From the NCBI GenBank assembly GCA_003260075.1, contig QLIY01000038.1, positions 186,006-250,005 of the forward strand: a stretch of 64,000 nucleotides of DNA, read 5' to 3'. The translations under genes and the position numbers were made by a program. This document shows, piece after piece, positions 22,708-33,700 of the stretch (positions are counted from its first letter, which is position 1; every line of letters starts with the position of its first letter). Origin of the DNA: Phallusia mammillata. Its lineage: Eukaryota > Chordata > Ascidiacea > Phlebobranchia > Ascidiidae. A model generated the notes under the pieces. That model did no database searches. It was not told the origin of the DNA and saw only the letters and a program-made list of their open reading frames with translations.

Positions 22708-22713
22708 ATTAAA
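22708..22713 (+). terminator. Candidate polyadenylation signal of UTP11
   Basis: ATTAAA 30 nt after the UTP11 stop. If it is used, cleavage would fall near 22730, leaving about 150 nt before the acceptor in front of POLR1E. Confidence 0.4.
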
Positions 22714-22880
22714 TCAATGCCATTTCCACATTTGGAGTTTTGTGTAGAAAATAATGATGACTATTTAAAAAAATGGTGGTGATTTAATGTTACATAACTT
22801 ACATGATTATGTGAATAGAACCATTTGTGTAGTAATCCTTCTGAAATGCTTGTTGTCATAATATTTATCTTTTATGATAT

Positions 22881-22887
22881 GTTTCAG
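22881..22887 (+). promoter_or_regulatory. Splice-acceptor-like site directly before POLR1E (possible spliced-leader site)
   Basis: GTTTCAG, preceded by T-rich sequence, ends 8 nt before the POLR1E ATG. No donor with a coding exon lies between UTP11 and here. In tunicates such outrons receive a spliced leader, often for downstream operon genes. Cis-splicing of a 5' UTR intron is the alternative. Confidence 0.5.
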
Positions 22888-22895
22888 CATTTATA

Positions 22896-24095
22896 ATGGC
22901 CTTTACCCTGAAATATGTGGAGAATGCACCAAAGCAAATGTTAGTGCAGTTTAGCAATGGTATTGCTAAAACTGGATCCAAATTTCAATGCGAACTGTAT
23001 GAGGACAAACGACAGGATGATCCAAGATTCTGCAAGAGAAAGTTGCTAATGGTTCATGGCCAGCGACTTACTTATGTGGGAAATAACTTTGAGGAACAGG
23101 AAACTTACCCTTATGCACGAAAGTTTGCTGTTGCCAAGATAAATAAATCAACTGGAATTGCACAGGTGTTTGATGTTGACCGTTTTAGTCTTTCTCCTGT
23201 GTTGGCATGCAACTATGATGACATAAGCAGTGATGAAGAGGAATCTAAGAAGCAAATTGCTGACAGAACATTTACTGAGAAGCAAGATGACTTAACAGAA
23301 GTTTTTGGCAGCCATAAGCGCAAGCGTGCGATGGCGTCAAGACTCCGCAACAAGGTGGCAGATAGCACTAATGCTGTACAAACTGCAGTTGAAAACTTGC
23401 TTGAGGCTGGAGACCTTGATGTTGCTGATGAAGAAGAAAGCTTTAATGACATGCAGTCGATTTTACCATGCACTCCAAATGCTGAAAAGGTTGAAGAAGT
23501 CTACCCTCTGACGAAGATGGTCCCTGCCATCGTAAGTCAATCACTTAAAGCGGATTCAGAACGATTTATTCACCCAACGCGGGAGCAAATTAATGAGATG
23601 AAAGAAGATAGTAATTTATCAAGCCAGTACATTATCGACCATGCACGAACACCGATTTTTGCCGCAACCCAGAACGAACAAGTGTACGAGGAATATGCTT
23701 GCTGTCTGCAACTTTTGACGTACCTAATTCGCACACACAAAATGAAAAGTGCTGACTACCGACGTAAAACGATTTTCGAGGATGCACCTGAGCAAGTACG
23801 CGAATGGCTTTTGTCCCAATTCTTCTTAGGCGAAAAGGGTCAGCGAAAAATGCCAGCGCGAATGAGAGACAAATGTCTAGCGTACGGTATTGTCTTAGCT
23901 TGGAACATTGACTCCTTTTCTGTTAACGTTGATTCGTTCAAAGTCGCGTTCATGGTATCGCAGCAGAAAATTTCCACAATTGTTCGTGCTTTAGGAGGCA
24001 CAATGAAAGTGACCACTAGCGGTGGTGTGAAAAAGTCCATTGCCTGCCTCTCGTTACCTTTAAAATTTCCAACAGTCAATAATCGAAGAAAATAA
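22896..24095 (+). CDS. POLR1E: POLR1E (RPA49), RNA polymerase I subunit, intronless
   Basis: A single 399-residue frame, close to the family length (about 400-420). The N-terminal 110 residues match the RPA49 dimerisation half that pairs with RPA34 (POLR1G): APKQMLVQFSNGIAKTGSKF, LLMVHGQRLTYVGNNFE, VFDVDRFSLSPV. An acidic linker follows (DDISSDEEESKK), then RKRAMASRLRNKV. The C-terminal half matches the tandem winged-helix region: PFxDAPEQVREWLL-like sequence at about residues 290-300, KMPARMRDKCLAYGIVLAWN, and KVAFMVSQQKISTIVRALGG near the end. The subunit supports Pol I initiation and elongation on rDNA. The start follows an acceptor-like AG by 8 nt. Lack of introns and closeness to UTP11 suggest co-expression. 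Confidence 0.96.
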   Translation: MAFTLKYVENAPKQMLVQFSNGIAKTGSKFQCELYEDKRQDDPRFCKRKLLMVHGQRLTYVGNNFEEQETYPYARKFAVAKINKSTGIAQVFDVDRFSLSPVLACNYDDISSDEEESKKQIADRTFTEKQDDLTEVFGSHKRKRAMASRLRNKVADSTNAVQTAVENLLEAGDLDVADEEESFNDMQSILPCTPNAEKVEEVYPLTKMVPAIVSQSLKADSERFIHPTREQINEMKEDSNLSSQYIIDHARTPIFAATQNEQVYEEYACCLQLLTYLIRTHKMKSADYRRKTIFEDAPEQVREWLLSQFFLGEKGQRKMPARMRDKCLAYGIVLAWNIDSFSVNVDSFKVAFMVSQQKISTIVRALGGTMKVTTSGGVKKSIACLSLPLKFPTVNNRRK

Positions 24096-24234
24096 ATTAG
24101 TTGGGTATTTTTGTTCATTTTGTTGCTTATCTGATATTTCGAACGTGTTGTGCGAACGATGGTGCCTACTGCCGAGACAAAAAAAAAACTTCGGAAACAT
24201 TTGCATCCGCGCTGTTTGTTGTAACGTAGAAACA

Positions 24235-24240
24235 AATAAA
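24235..24240 (+). terminator. Candidate polyadenylation signal of POLR1E
   Basis: AATAAA 140 nt after the POLR1E stop codon. Confidence 0.5.
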
Positions 24241-25740
24241 ACAACAATTTACAACAAGTTTTAGTTTCCAGACTTCCAGTGGTTACAAGTGGTGGTAAAA
24301 CATTTCGTTAAAGAAAAATTATAAATGCGATTCCACTCTTTGCCTAGCAGCCCTAGCTAACAACAGAAGCGTCGCGTTATCAAGCAAAAACAATAACGGT
24401 AAAAGCTTGCTGGAACTTGACTGCCATTTTGATAAATCGTTGTGTAATCAACGGAGTCAAGTGAAGTCAAAATTATATTTGCACTGTCACTTTATACAAT
24501 TGTCATTGATGAGCAGTTTCGTAAAACGGCAAGGTCACCAAAAAAACATTGGTTATTACGAGTCAAGTGTCGTTATTTAAATGAAGCTGTTTGACAAAAC
24601 ATATGTATGAGAAAAGAGAGGGAAGGGAAGAAGAAGAAATTGCCGAATTTTAGATAGCTTGTCCCGCAGCGTACAAAATCGTACGGATGTGTATAATTTT
24701 TCTGTTCGTTATAGTTTTGGATTTTGGATATCCTTTATTTAGGGCAAAATTGCAAAAAAGGGGCGTTCCAATTAAACATTCGTAGGTTGTGTGAATTAAT
24801 AGCTGTAAACATGGTGGAACTGTAACTCTGTAAGTTATAACAGAGTGGCATGGTTTCAAATAATTTGGAAAGTTTCCTTTTACAAAACTTTGGCGGCACT
24901 CCTGAACTTAACAATGTAGGGACACACTAAAACAAAAGTATACTGTATTTGTGTTTTTATATAATAAGAACAACTGCTGTCGCCTGTCGGTCTGTTTTGG
25001 TTCTACCGGGCCCGGTTTATTCCATTTGAAGATTAGAAGACATTGGAAACAAACTTCTTAGGTTTGCGTCGATAACAAAATATTTCTAAATTTTTCACCC
25101 AGGCCCAAACTGATTAAATTTTATTATTTCCTACGACGAAAACTTCCTGAAACGGATGACGTCATGATCAGAACCCGACAAATCTGCTAACAGCTGGCGA
25201 AAATGTAAACAAACGGTTCTACTCCAGTGCGCTCAGTTTGCCAGAGAGATTGACGACAAGTCGTAAGTTTTTTGAATTTGGGTTGCAATGAATTGTTTTC
25301 CTCTCCACGGCTAAGGCTTAAAATTGATGCAGAATTGTTTAACATGTTGAATGTTTATTTGTGCAATTGGATTGAAGAAAAATTGTCTGGCGAAAGTACT
25401 GCGGGGCTGGGTTGAGTTAGTTTGTAAATGTTTGATTTTCTCACAAACCTTTTAAATTTAAACGCTTTGCAATTTGAAATGTTAGAAACTAAAGTTGTGT
25501 TTTGCAACAGCCATTATGATTTGTTCGCAGCCGTATCAAGAAAAAATAATCTAAAATTGGTTACTTTGACAAGAAATTGGAGTTACAATATTTTATGTTT
25601 GATTTTTTTCCACTTTTGATTTAACAGCCTAAATTAATTTGTCGTTGTAAACTGTACAGTTGCTGTACAAAGCTGTTTTGGGAATTTTTCTGTGTATAAT
25701 ACAATGATGTTCATGTGACCACATTTTGCCATCTACAAAA
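24241..25740 (+). promoter_or_regulatory. HERC1 upstream region with a possible non-coding first exon
   Basis: No gene is seen here. A good donor (GTAAGT at 25263-25268) and an acceptor-like TTTAACAG ending at 25627 could remove a 5' UTR intron before the HERC1 ATG at 25741. That would put the transcription start upstream of about 25260, in a stretch with GACGTCA-like sequence near 25161. This is inference; the small frames at 24650-24859 and 25428-25619 are not convincing genes. Confidence 0.4.
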
Positions 25741-27719
25741 ATGGATCGAGTTATTGCAAGGATTCAATGGTTAGACTATCTTAACTATAACTGGATGAAA
25801 GATGACCTTGACAACAATTTACATACGCGATATACTGTTAATACGTTGTACGCATCATTGCTAAGCAGCAAGGAGTTGACATTAGTTTCAGACTCACCAC
25901 AATTGGATCACGATCCCCACTTGTCAGATTTTGAAAAGGATTTTCCAACATGTGATGAGCAGAAGCATTATATTAATACACTACTGGAAAATCAGGTTAT
26001 CTTATAATGCTGTAATTTTTTTAAAAAAATTAATGTTTTCCTGACCTATTTTGTGCAAATTCAGTACCCTGTGCAATTTATCTTGACATAAAATATTTTG
26101 GGAAATTTAACCCTTAATAACCTTGTGATGTGGTCCTAAATTTAACTTTATTTTTGCTTAAAGTTTGTTCTGGGACAAGCAGTGTGTGAGGAATCCTTGT
26201 TTGGAAAGTATCTGCGGAAAAGACTAATTATCCTACAAAGGCTTTTTCATGCTTGCACTATCAAACACCACAACCTTAAAGATACAAAAAAGGTTGGACT
26301 TACGCCTATTTATTTTTTGGTCATTTTACTTAAGCCTTACAATTTACTTGCAGGGCAATGCAAGTGATAATGATGATACAACTAACACCATTAGAGCACT
26401 TCCTGGTGTACATGTAAAGCAGGAAGATAAAGCCAAAACAGCATCTGATGCTTTGATTGAAATGGGTATGATTGACATTGCAGTCAGATATGTATCATTT
26501 CATCTTTATTGAACAATAATAAACTTTTTTCACCTTTGCATTCGAGAAGTCCCGACATTTGGAATAAAATTGAAGGGTCTGTTTTCATAATTTATGCACA
26601 ACAGTATTAGTGTTGTTTGACCAGTTGCAGAGCAGAAGGCTGTCATGCCTTCTGGGCAAATTAGATGGATGTTTTCACATTTTTGCAAGATGGATAAGCT
26701 ATTTGCATTGTAGTGTAGCATGTAATATTATGCACATCACCCATTGTCATTGAACTTACCAGTCTCAAATTTGTTAATCTGCCAATTTAAAGCATTTTAA
26801 TATCTTTACAACCTGAAATTTCATGTTGTTTTCAAGGAGTAAGAACTGGTCTTCGGTTGCTTTTTACTCTTATTCAACACAGTTGGTCTGAGCCTTCCCT
26901 TGCTTCAGCAATCTGTACAGATGTGCTTCATACAGCTTACGATGTTGTTGGCAACCTTCCACCACTGTCGTTGGCTGATGAAAGCAAAATACCTGAAATG
27001 GGACTGGATTGCCTTCAACAGGTGATGCTGATAGGCTGATATAATACTTTTACTCTAATGATTTTTGCTTAAAAAATTTAAATTTTCAATTGTTATTTAG
27101 GTCTGTGATTTCTTAAAAGGCATAATATCTTCTGAGTCTGGTGCCAATGCCCAATCACGAAAACTATCTTGTGAGCTTCTCCTTATGGTTGCTTTTCAAC
27201 GTGGATCATTACGGCACCTTCTGGACTGGATTGAAATGGCTCTGGACATTGTGCCTACAGAAAACACTGGCAAGTTGCATTTGACATTAAGTGTTATTAG
27301 TTGTTAAAAGTAATGTTTTTCAAACTTGACTCATTCCAAACGTTCACAAACAGAACATCATAAATATGAATAAATGTGTTAAACCCGAAAACTTGGTTTG
27401 TCAAATATTATATTTGCATTTTTATCTTTCAGGTGCTGACTACCTAAAACATGGCCGTATTTTATCACGGGACACTCTGCACAAGATTTTGTCATCTATT
27501 TCTAAGCCAGCGGTACAAAAAGTGTATCACAAACACTGAAATATGAATCATTTAACTCCTCATTTCTTTTTAGGATTCAGCATCGCAGCTCACCATTCCA
27601 GGCAGTCACAATAATGAAAACCATGTTTTTATCAAAGACTCTGCCCTAGCCCTTTTTGAACAACTTGTCCAACTAGCACATGACTATGCAAGAAATTGCA
27701 GTGATGACCAAATTGAAAG
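25741..27719 (+). CDS. HERC1: HERC1 exons 1-7: N-terminal region
   Basis: Exons 25741-25995, 26164-26292, 26354-26465, 26837-27021, 27101-27269, 27433-27512 and 27574-27719. Conserved landmarks are [71 protein letters not shown], and [12 protein letters not shown]. This part precedes RLD1 and has no named domain. Exon 1 ends before GTTATC, a poor but phase-consistent donor. Exon 5 ends before GCAAGT, a GC-type donor. A TTG-started extension of five residues before ATG 25741 is unlikely to be used. Confidence 0.93.
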
Positions 27720-30700
27720 GTAGATTCAATTTACAATGTATGCATTTATAAATAAAAATATGTTGAAAAATCATATCTCACACTTTGATTGCATGATTTT
27801 GCATTTGTAATGGAAGATCTCTTATTCAGAGTACTTAATTTTTTTTGTTTACATAGAATAACTATTCCAAAAATGCACACTTTTGTGTCAAATTAAATCA
27901 GGTTTTACTATGTCAACAAATTGAAGACAAAAGTATATGTTTATTGCACTACAGTGTCCAAAACAAGAACAGTGAAGCTTATGGGTGGGGGAGCAACAGT
28001 AGTCACCAACTTGCAGAAAATGGATCAGACAAAGTTCTAACTCCAAAGAAGATTTCAAGTTTCTGCAACGCTCAGCTGGTAAGAAATCAGCAAAACTTCC
28101 TTCTATTCAAAATGCTAAAGAAAAAAATACTTTCTGTTCAATACCACAGCACAGCTGAATATTAAAAAACGCATTTTAATTATTTTGCCAGTACTAACAA
28201 TTGGCTAAAGTAAAGAACCTTTAAAGATGTAAAATAACGTGATTCAAGGCTTGAAAGCATTGTTTTGATCTCAACACTTTTAATTTTTAGCATTTGTCAT
28301 TTGTGTTTATGTCTTTTCGATTATTACATTTCAATGTTGCCAGCTCCCTATTTAATTGTTTGTAATGTATTTGTGCTGACAGGCCCAAACAAAACTTAAA
28401 AATTTAAACTGCTCAATGTTTTTCATGTGTTTATTCAAAACAGCTTGAAGCAGGGCAGTACTGCTCATTTGTGGTAAATGCTGATGGTTCAGTAAAATCT
28501 TGTGGCAAAGGAAGTTATGGCCGACTTGGTTTGGGAGATTCCAATAACCAATCATCGCTTAAACAAATTAACTTCCAATCAGACCAACTAATTCGCAAAG
28601 TTTCCTCTTCCAAAGGTATTTTTATGGGTCCCCTTCCCTGAAGGGGACGCATCTTGATTTCACTATGTTTTTGTTTTTTTTGTTTTTTTTTCTTTTTTCT
28701 CCGGTGAAGTTTGTCCATGCACTTTTGGCAACAAATCTTTGTTGGATTTGGATGAAACTTCCACAGATTGAAGATATGGTTATGTAGATGTGCCTTTTGG
28801 TTTGTTTGACGTAATCACCCCAGTATTTACCCCACCAGCCCCCTAAAATGGGGAAAAATTTTAACAATGTCCGAATTGGATGAAATTTGAACAGTTTGTT
28901 CTTTGTGCCATAATTAGGTGTCGATTGTTGTGTTTCCCCCTGCAGCCCCAATATTTACCCTACTGGCCCCCTAAAATTGGTGAATTTCTTAAACAATGTC
29001 TAAATTTAATGAAATATGGACAGTTTATAAAATACATCATCCATTGATTTCTTTTACCCTGTGAGTCCCACCTTCACCCCAGTAACCCCTAAGTGGGTGG
29101 AATTTCTAAACATTGACCAAGTTGCATGAAATTTTGACAGTTTGTGCAATATGGCATTTTTAGGTGTTGAATTTGACGTTTTACCCTGTTGTCCGATCAG
29201 TTACCCCATCAGCCCCTTAAAAAGGGTTAACTTATTAAACAATGTCATGAAATTTAGAATTTTTTACAATATTCTATTTTGGGGTGTTGATTGTTGAGTT
29301 TTGCTCTGCAGCCCCACCATTTACCTCATTAACCCCTGCAATGGTTAAATTTTGCAAACAATTGCAGAATTGAATGTGACTCGAATAGTTTGTACCTCAT
29401 ATAGCATGATTATGTCTGCAGACTTTTTTATCGCCCTGTTTAAACAGATAGCACCAAAATTTATCATATTTTTTTTTGCAAAATGCATTATTTACAACTT
29501 TGCATGTGTGGGGGACCCATGAGTTTCTGCTTGCAGAAACAATTAAGGCTATAAAAGACAGTGACTGATATGGGACCTATTAAACAAAGTGTACATAGTG
29601 TATGTGCAATGGCAATATGTGCTGAGCCACCCTTCTAGTTTTAACCAGAATCGAAACGCTTTGCAATTTTTTTGTTAAAGTGATATTTGTGTGTATGTCT
29701 TTGATGTAAACATTGTAAAAAATTAGGTTTTCAAAAATTTTAACTTTTTACCCTCCTATAATAGCGCATTAAGAGCAAATAATATACCAATCAGGTTAAA
29801 GCAACACAAGAGAAATTTAAAACAGCAATGGAATAGCATTTATCATTTTTACTTTAACTGTAAATTTCCTACGTTTTGTGTATTCACTAATACCAGTAAG
29901 CTGTTTTTTTTCATTATCTTTCATAGCATTGTGCTAGTCTTAAACGAAAAAAATGCGTGTTAGGTTCGGACGGACACACATTGGCGCTGGCAGCTGACGG
30001 TAGCGTATACAGCTGGGGTGATGGTGATTATGGAAAACTCGGACATGGCTGTAGCTTGACCCAGAAAATGCCGAAACTCATTGAAGGCCCTTTGACTCGC
30101 AGGGTAAGTGACGTCATCACCATGCAACGTGTGATTCAAGGTTTGTTCGACTTGAATGGGCAACCTTAGAATTTGGAAATCAAATTTTGGAAGCGCTATA
30201 TCCATCAAATAGTTTGAAACTCAAATACTTTTTATGCTTTTTGGTGAAATTCAACACATGGCGGCTAAAAAACGCACACAAACAGACCTTTTAATAGGCT
30301 TGTTTGGTTGTGAAAAATAACCGTTAAAATGTTACAACGGAAGAAGTGGCGATAATAAAAATGAAATCTGTTCGTCGTTAAAAATTGTTTGCTATTTCAA
30401 ACAACATTTTGATCGTAAACTATTCATCTCAATTACAAAGGGTTTTGGCAGTTAAAACCTAACGAACATGAATTTTCAGAGGAAGTTAATTGACTATTAA
30501 ATGCGTGCTTGTTTTGTGTTGGCATGTGGTCATGCGTTTTGATAAATTTATTCATCACGCATTCGAACAAAATTTTAATTTTCGAAGGTAAACAAAAAAT
30601 GCGACTGACAGCAACAGCGGTTGTTCTTGGTTTGTTCGTGCAATGTTTATTTCAACAGGATATGATGCACATGCACCAGCTGATGACTAATGCCCTGCGC

Positions 30701-33700
30701 ATTGCGGGTGCATAAGATGTAATATGCGAACTACTCTTTGGGTTTTTAGATCGTGAAAAACTGGAACATCACCTCATTGTTAGACACCCTACGTCAATGT
30801 GAAATATGTTTTTCCAAAAAAGTAGGGCGAAACATTAAAGGCACTGTTTTTTTAAACGCAACTGTAAACACCATTTGTTAAAAATTTCCAACATTTTTGT
30901 TGAACCAAATACGTTTTAAGATTATCCCTCCTGGTGCCACGAGCATGAAAAAATTGATTAAGAAGGGTAAACGACAAATGCCTTTCTGACAGAAACAACT
31001 TTCTAAAGTAGAGGTGTGCAACCTTTGTTACAGTGGGGCCAAATACAATTGCCCAAATTAGATTGCGGGTCGCACCTGTGTATAACACAAGGTGATTGTA
31101 CCTTGTTGCTTACCAAATATGCTTAACTACAAGTAAAATTCGCATTTGATTCTAGCCACATATTGCAAGGTCACAGAAAAATAGCATCGGACGCACTTAT
31201 CTGCTCAATAATATATAATAGTTAGACTCGTTTGCCAGTACAGTTAAAATTCAAGCGTCTCTGCGGCTGCACAACCTTAAATCAAGGGCCGCAGGTTGCA
31301 CACCCCAGTCCTAAAGGGAAATGTAGCGGGGAAACCCCTTGCAGTAAAATTATTCTGTGATTTTGGTACTTCCGGAGGTTTTGTCATTTTTGCCAATCGT
31401 GTCGCCCTTAGTTCCCGTTTTGAGCCCATTGAATCATGATGAAAACAATCAAAACATTTTTCACATATTTTAAACTTGGTGATGTGCCATAGGTGGTCAC
31501 GTGTGTATCCACTGGTTACCGTCATTCGGCGTGTGTGACGCAAGATGGTCAGCTTTTTACATGGGGTGAGGGTGACTACGGACGTCTAGGGCTGGGTGAC
31601 AACACAAGTAGAAATGAACCAATGTTGGTAAAGGAGATTACATCTGCTAAATTGGTAAGCTTCTTAACATCAGTAATACCCATGCTTTTTTCAATAAGGT
31701 TGCACTGTTGGTGAATAGATTGCGTTGAATTTGCATTGGTGAATGTTAATAGGTGGCGTGCGGAAGTTCTCACACTTTAGTGCTCTCGCAAGACTGCGCC
31801 ACCGTGTGGAGCTTTGGCGCAGGAGACAACGGCAAACTTGGTCACGGTGATACCAGTCGCGTCTACAGGTAAGACTTGGTTAAACATATCAAAAACCACG
31901 TTTTCCTGTCGACAAGATAAATTAGATCACTGCTCCTGGAAACTGTTATGTACTAAACCTTGATTAATCCGAACCCGTTTGGACCAAAAAATTGTCCGAA
32001 TTACGCGATGTCGATTAGTTTAAGTCTGAAAACGTTTCAAATCATTTGTACCTTAAATTTTGTCCGATATAGGCGAAAATGCGGATCAACTGAATTATTG
32101 TAGGTTTACTATATCAGTATTTTCGAAAAGCATACTTTGAGTACAAAAATCTAAAACAAGTTTTGATCTTAGTATCGCCAAGGTAACCTTAGAACCATTT
32201 TTATCTTTGTTAGTCCGAGGTAACGTTTTTTTGGATTTTATTCAACTTATCCTATTTAAAATTGTTTCAGGCCAAAAGTGATTGAAAGTTTGAACGGGAC
32301 GTTGATACGGAAACTCTGTGCAGGAAGTCAATACTCTATGGCTCTTAGCAACTCTGGACAGGTACGCAACAAATTAGTATCTTAGAAATCACTTCCAGCC
32401 TATTATTGCTTACTAGCAACCTACATTACCACTGTACGTCAAATCCACTTAAAGTATGACACGGAACCAGTAGGTTAAAACTTCATTGTGTTGGCATTTT
32501 ACAACCAACGCTCTTAGTAATGCCTTGTAGGTTAGCTCAGTTTGTGGCATTACGCGTTGTTAAGCTTACCGGTGCTCACTGATGCGAAATGTGGTAGTGG
32601 GCATGCTATACACCAGTGGTTCCCAAACTTTTTCGGCCGCGACCCAAATCTGAGTTTTATGAACATCTCACGGGGGGGGGGCACCAAAAAATGTATTTGT
32701 TCTGAAATGCATTTCGAGGCTTAACGAGCTCTTCAAATGAGTTCGATTCGTTCGACAACACTGCATAACACAGCACACACTGCGGCTTTGCAGCACCATG
32801 ATCATTGATAGAAGTGAATCCCAAATCTAAAAACTTTTCCTTGTACGATTACTTACTCATCCGCGAACTGTTACATTTCCACGTTCAGTTTCGCATGATT
32901 ACCTTGTCCTATTATTTCCCGTTCTATGACGTTACAATCGCCACGTGCGTAACAGAAGGCTATTGTCTGTATGCGGTAATGATTGGTTCATTTTACTGTA
33001 TAACGTGGTCTAGACTTTACTTCTGCATTAAGTAAAGTCGAGTAAATTATGCTTGGCTTGTATGCATTAAATATACAATCAATATTTTGACAAGGATATG
33101 TGTTTTTAATCATTAATAAATGCCTGCTTGATTTTTAAGGTTTACACCTGGGGTTGTGGGGCTTGTCTGGGATGTGGACCATCCGATGCGACTTACATGA
33201 AACCCACCATCGTGGAGGAGTTGCGAAACTGTCGGATTGTGGACATTGCTTCAGGAGACGGGCATTGCCTCGTACTATCGCACAGTAAGCTTATCGAATG
33301 TAAACATTGCTGTAGTGGGCCGAAGTTGAGTTGTCGGTTCTGCCTAAAATTAAGCTTTTTTAAGTTTTTAACGCAAGTTAGCTCTTGTATTTACTCTTAA
33401 TATTATTCTTTACACTTAAAAAAGCGAGTCAAACGGTTTCGGGTGAAGCACCGAATGACAAAAAATAGGCGTTTGTCACTAAATGCTCTGCCTAATTTCG
33501 CTGTAAAATAAAGATTTTTGTATTTCGCTGTAAAATAAAGATAAGTGTATGACATGTATATAAGAAATAGGTCACAGTGTATGTGCAATGGCAATGTGTG
33601 CTAAGCCACCCTTCTAGTTTTAAAAACCGTTTTTCTGTTGGGGTTTAGTTATAAATTGGATTAAAGTATTAATTTGGCCAGTTTAACAATTGTATTACTT

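Noticed and set aside
25726-25740. Five-residue TTG-started extension before the HERC1 ATG
   Set aside because: TTG initiation is not expected here, and ATG 25741 aligns with the family start.
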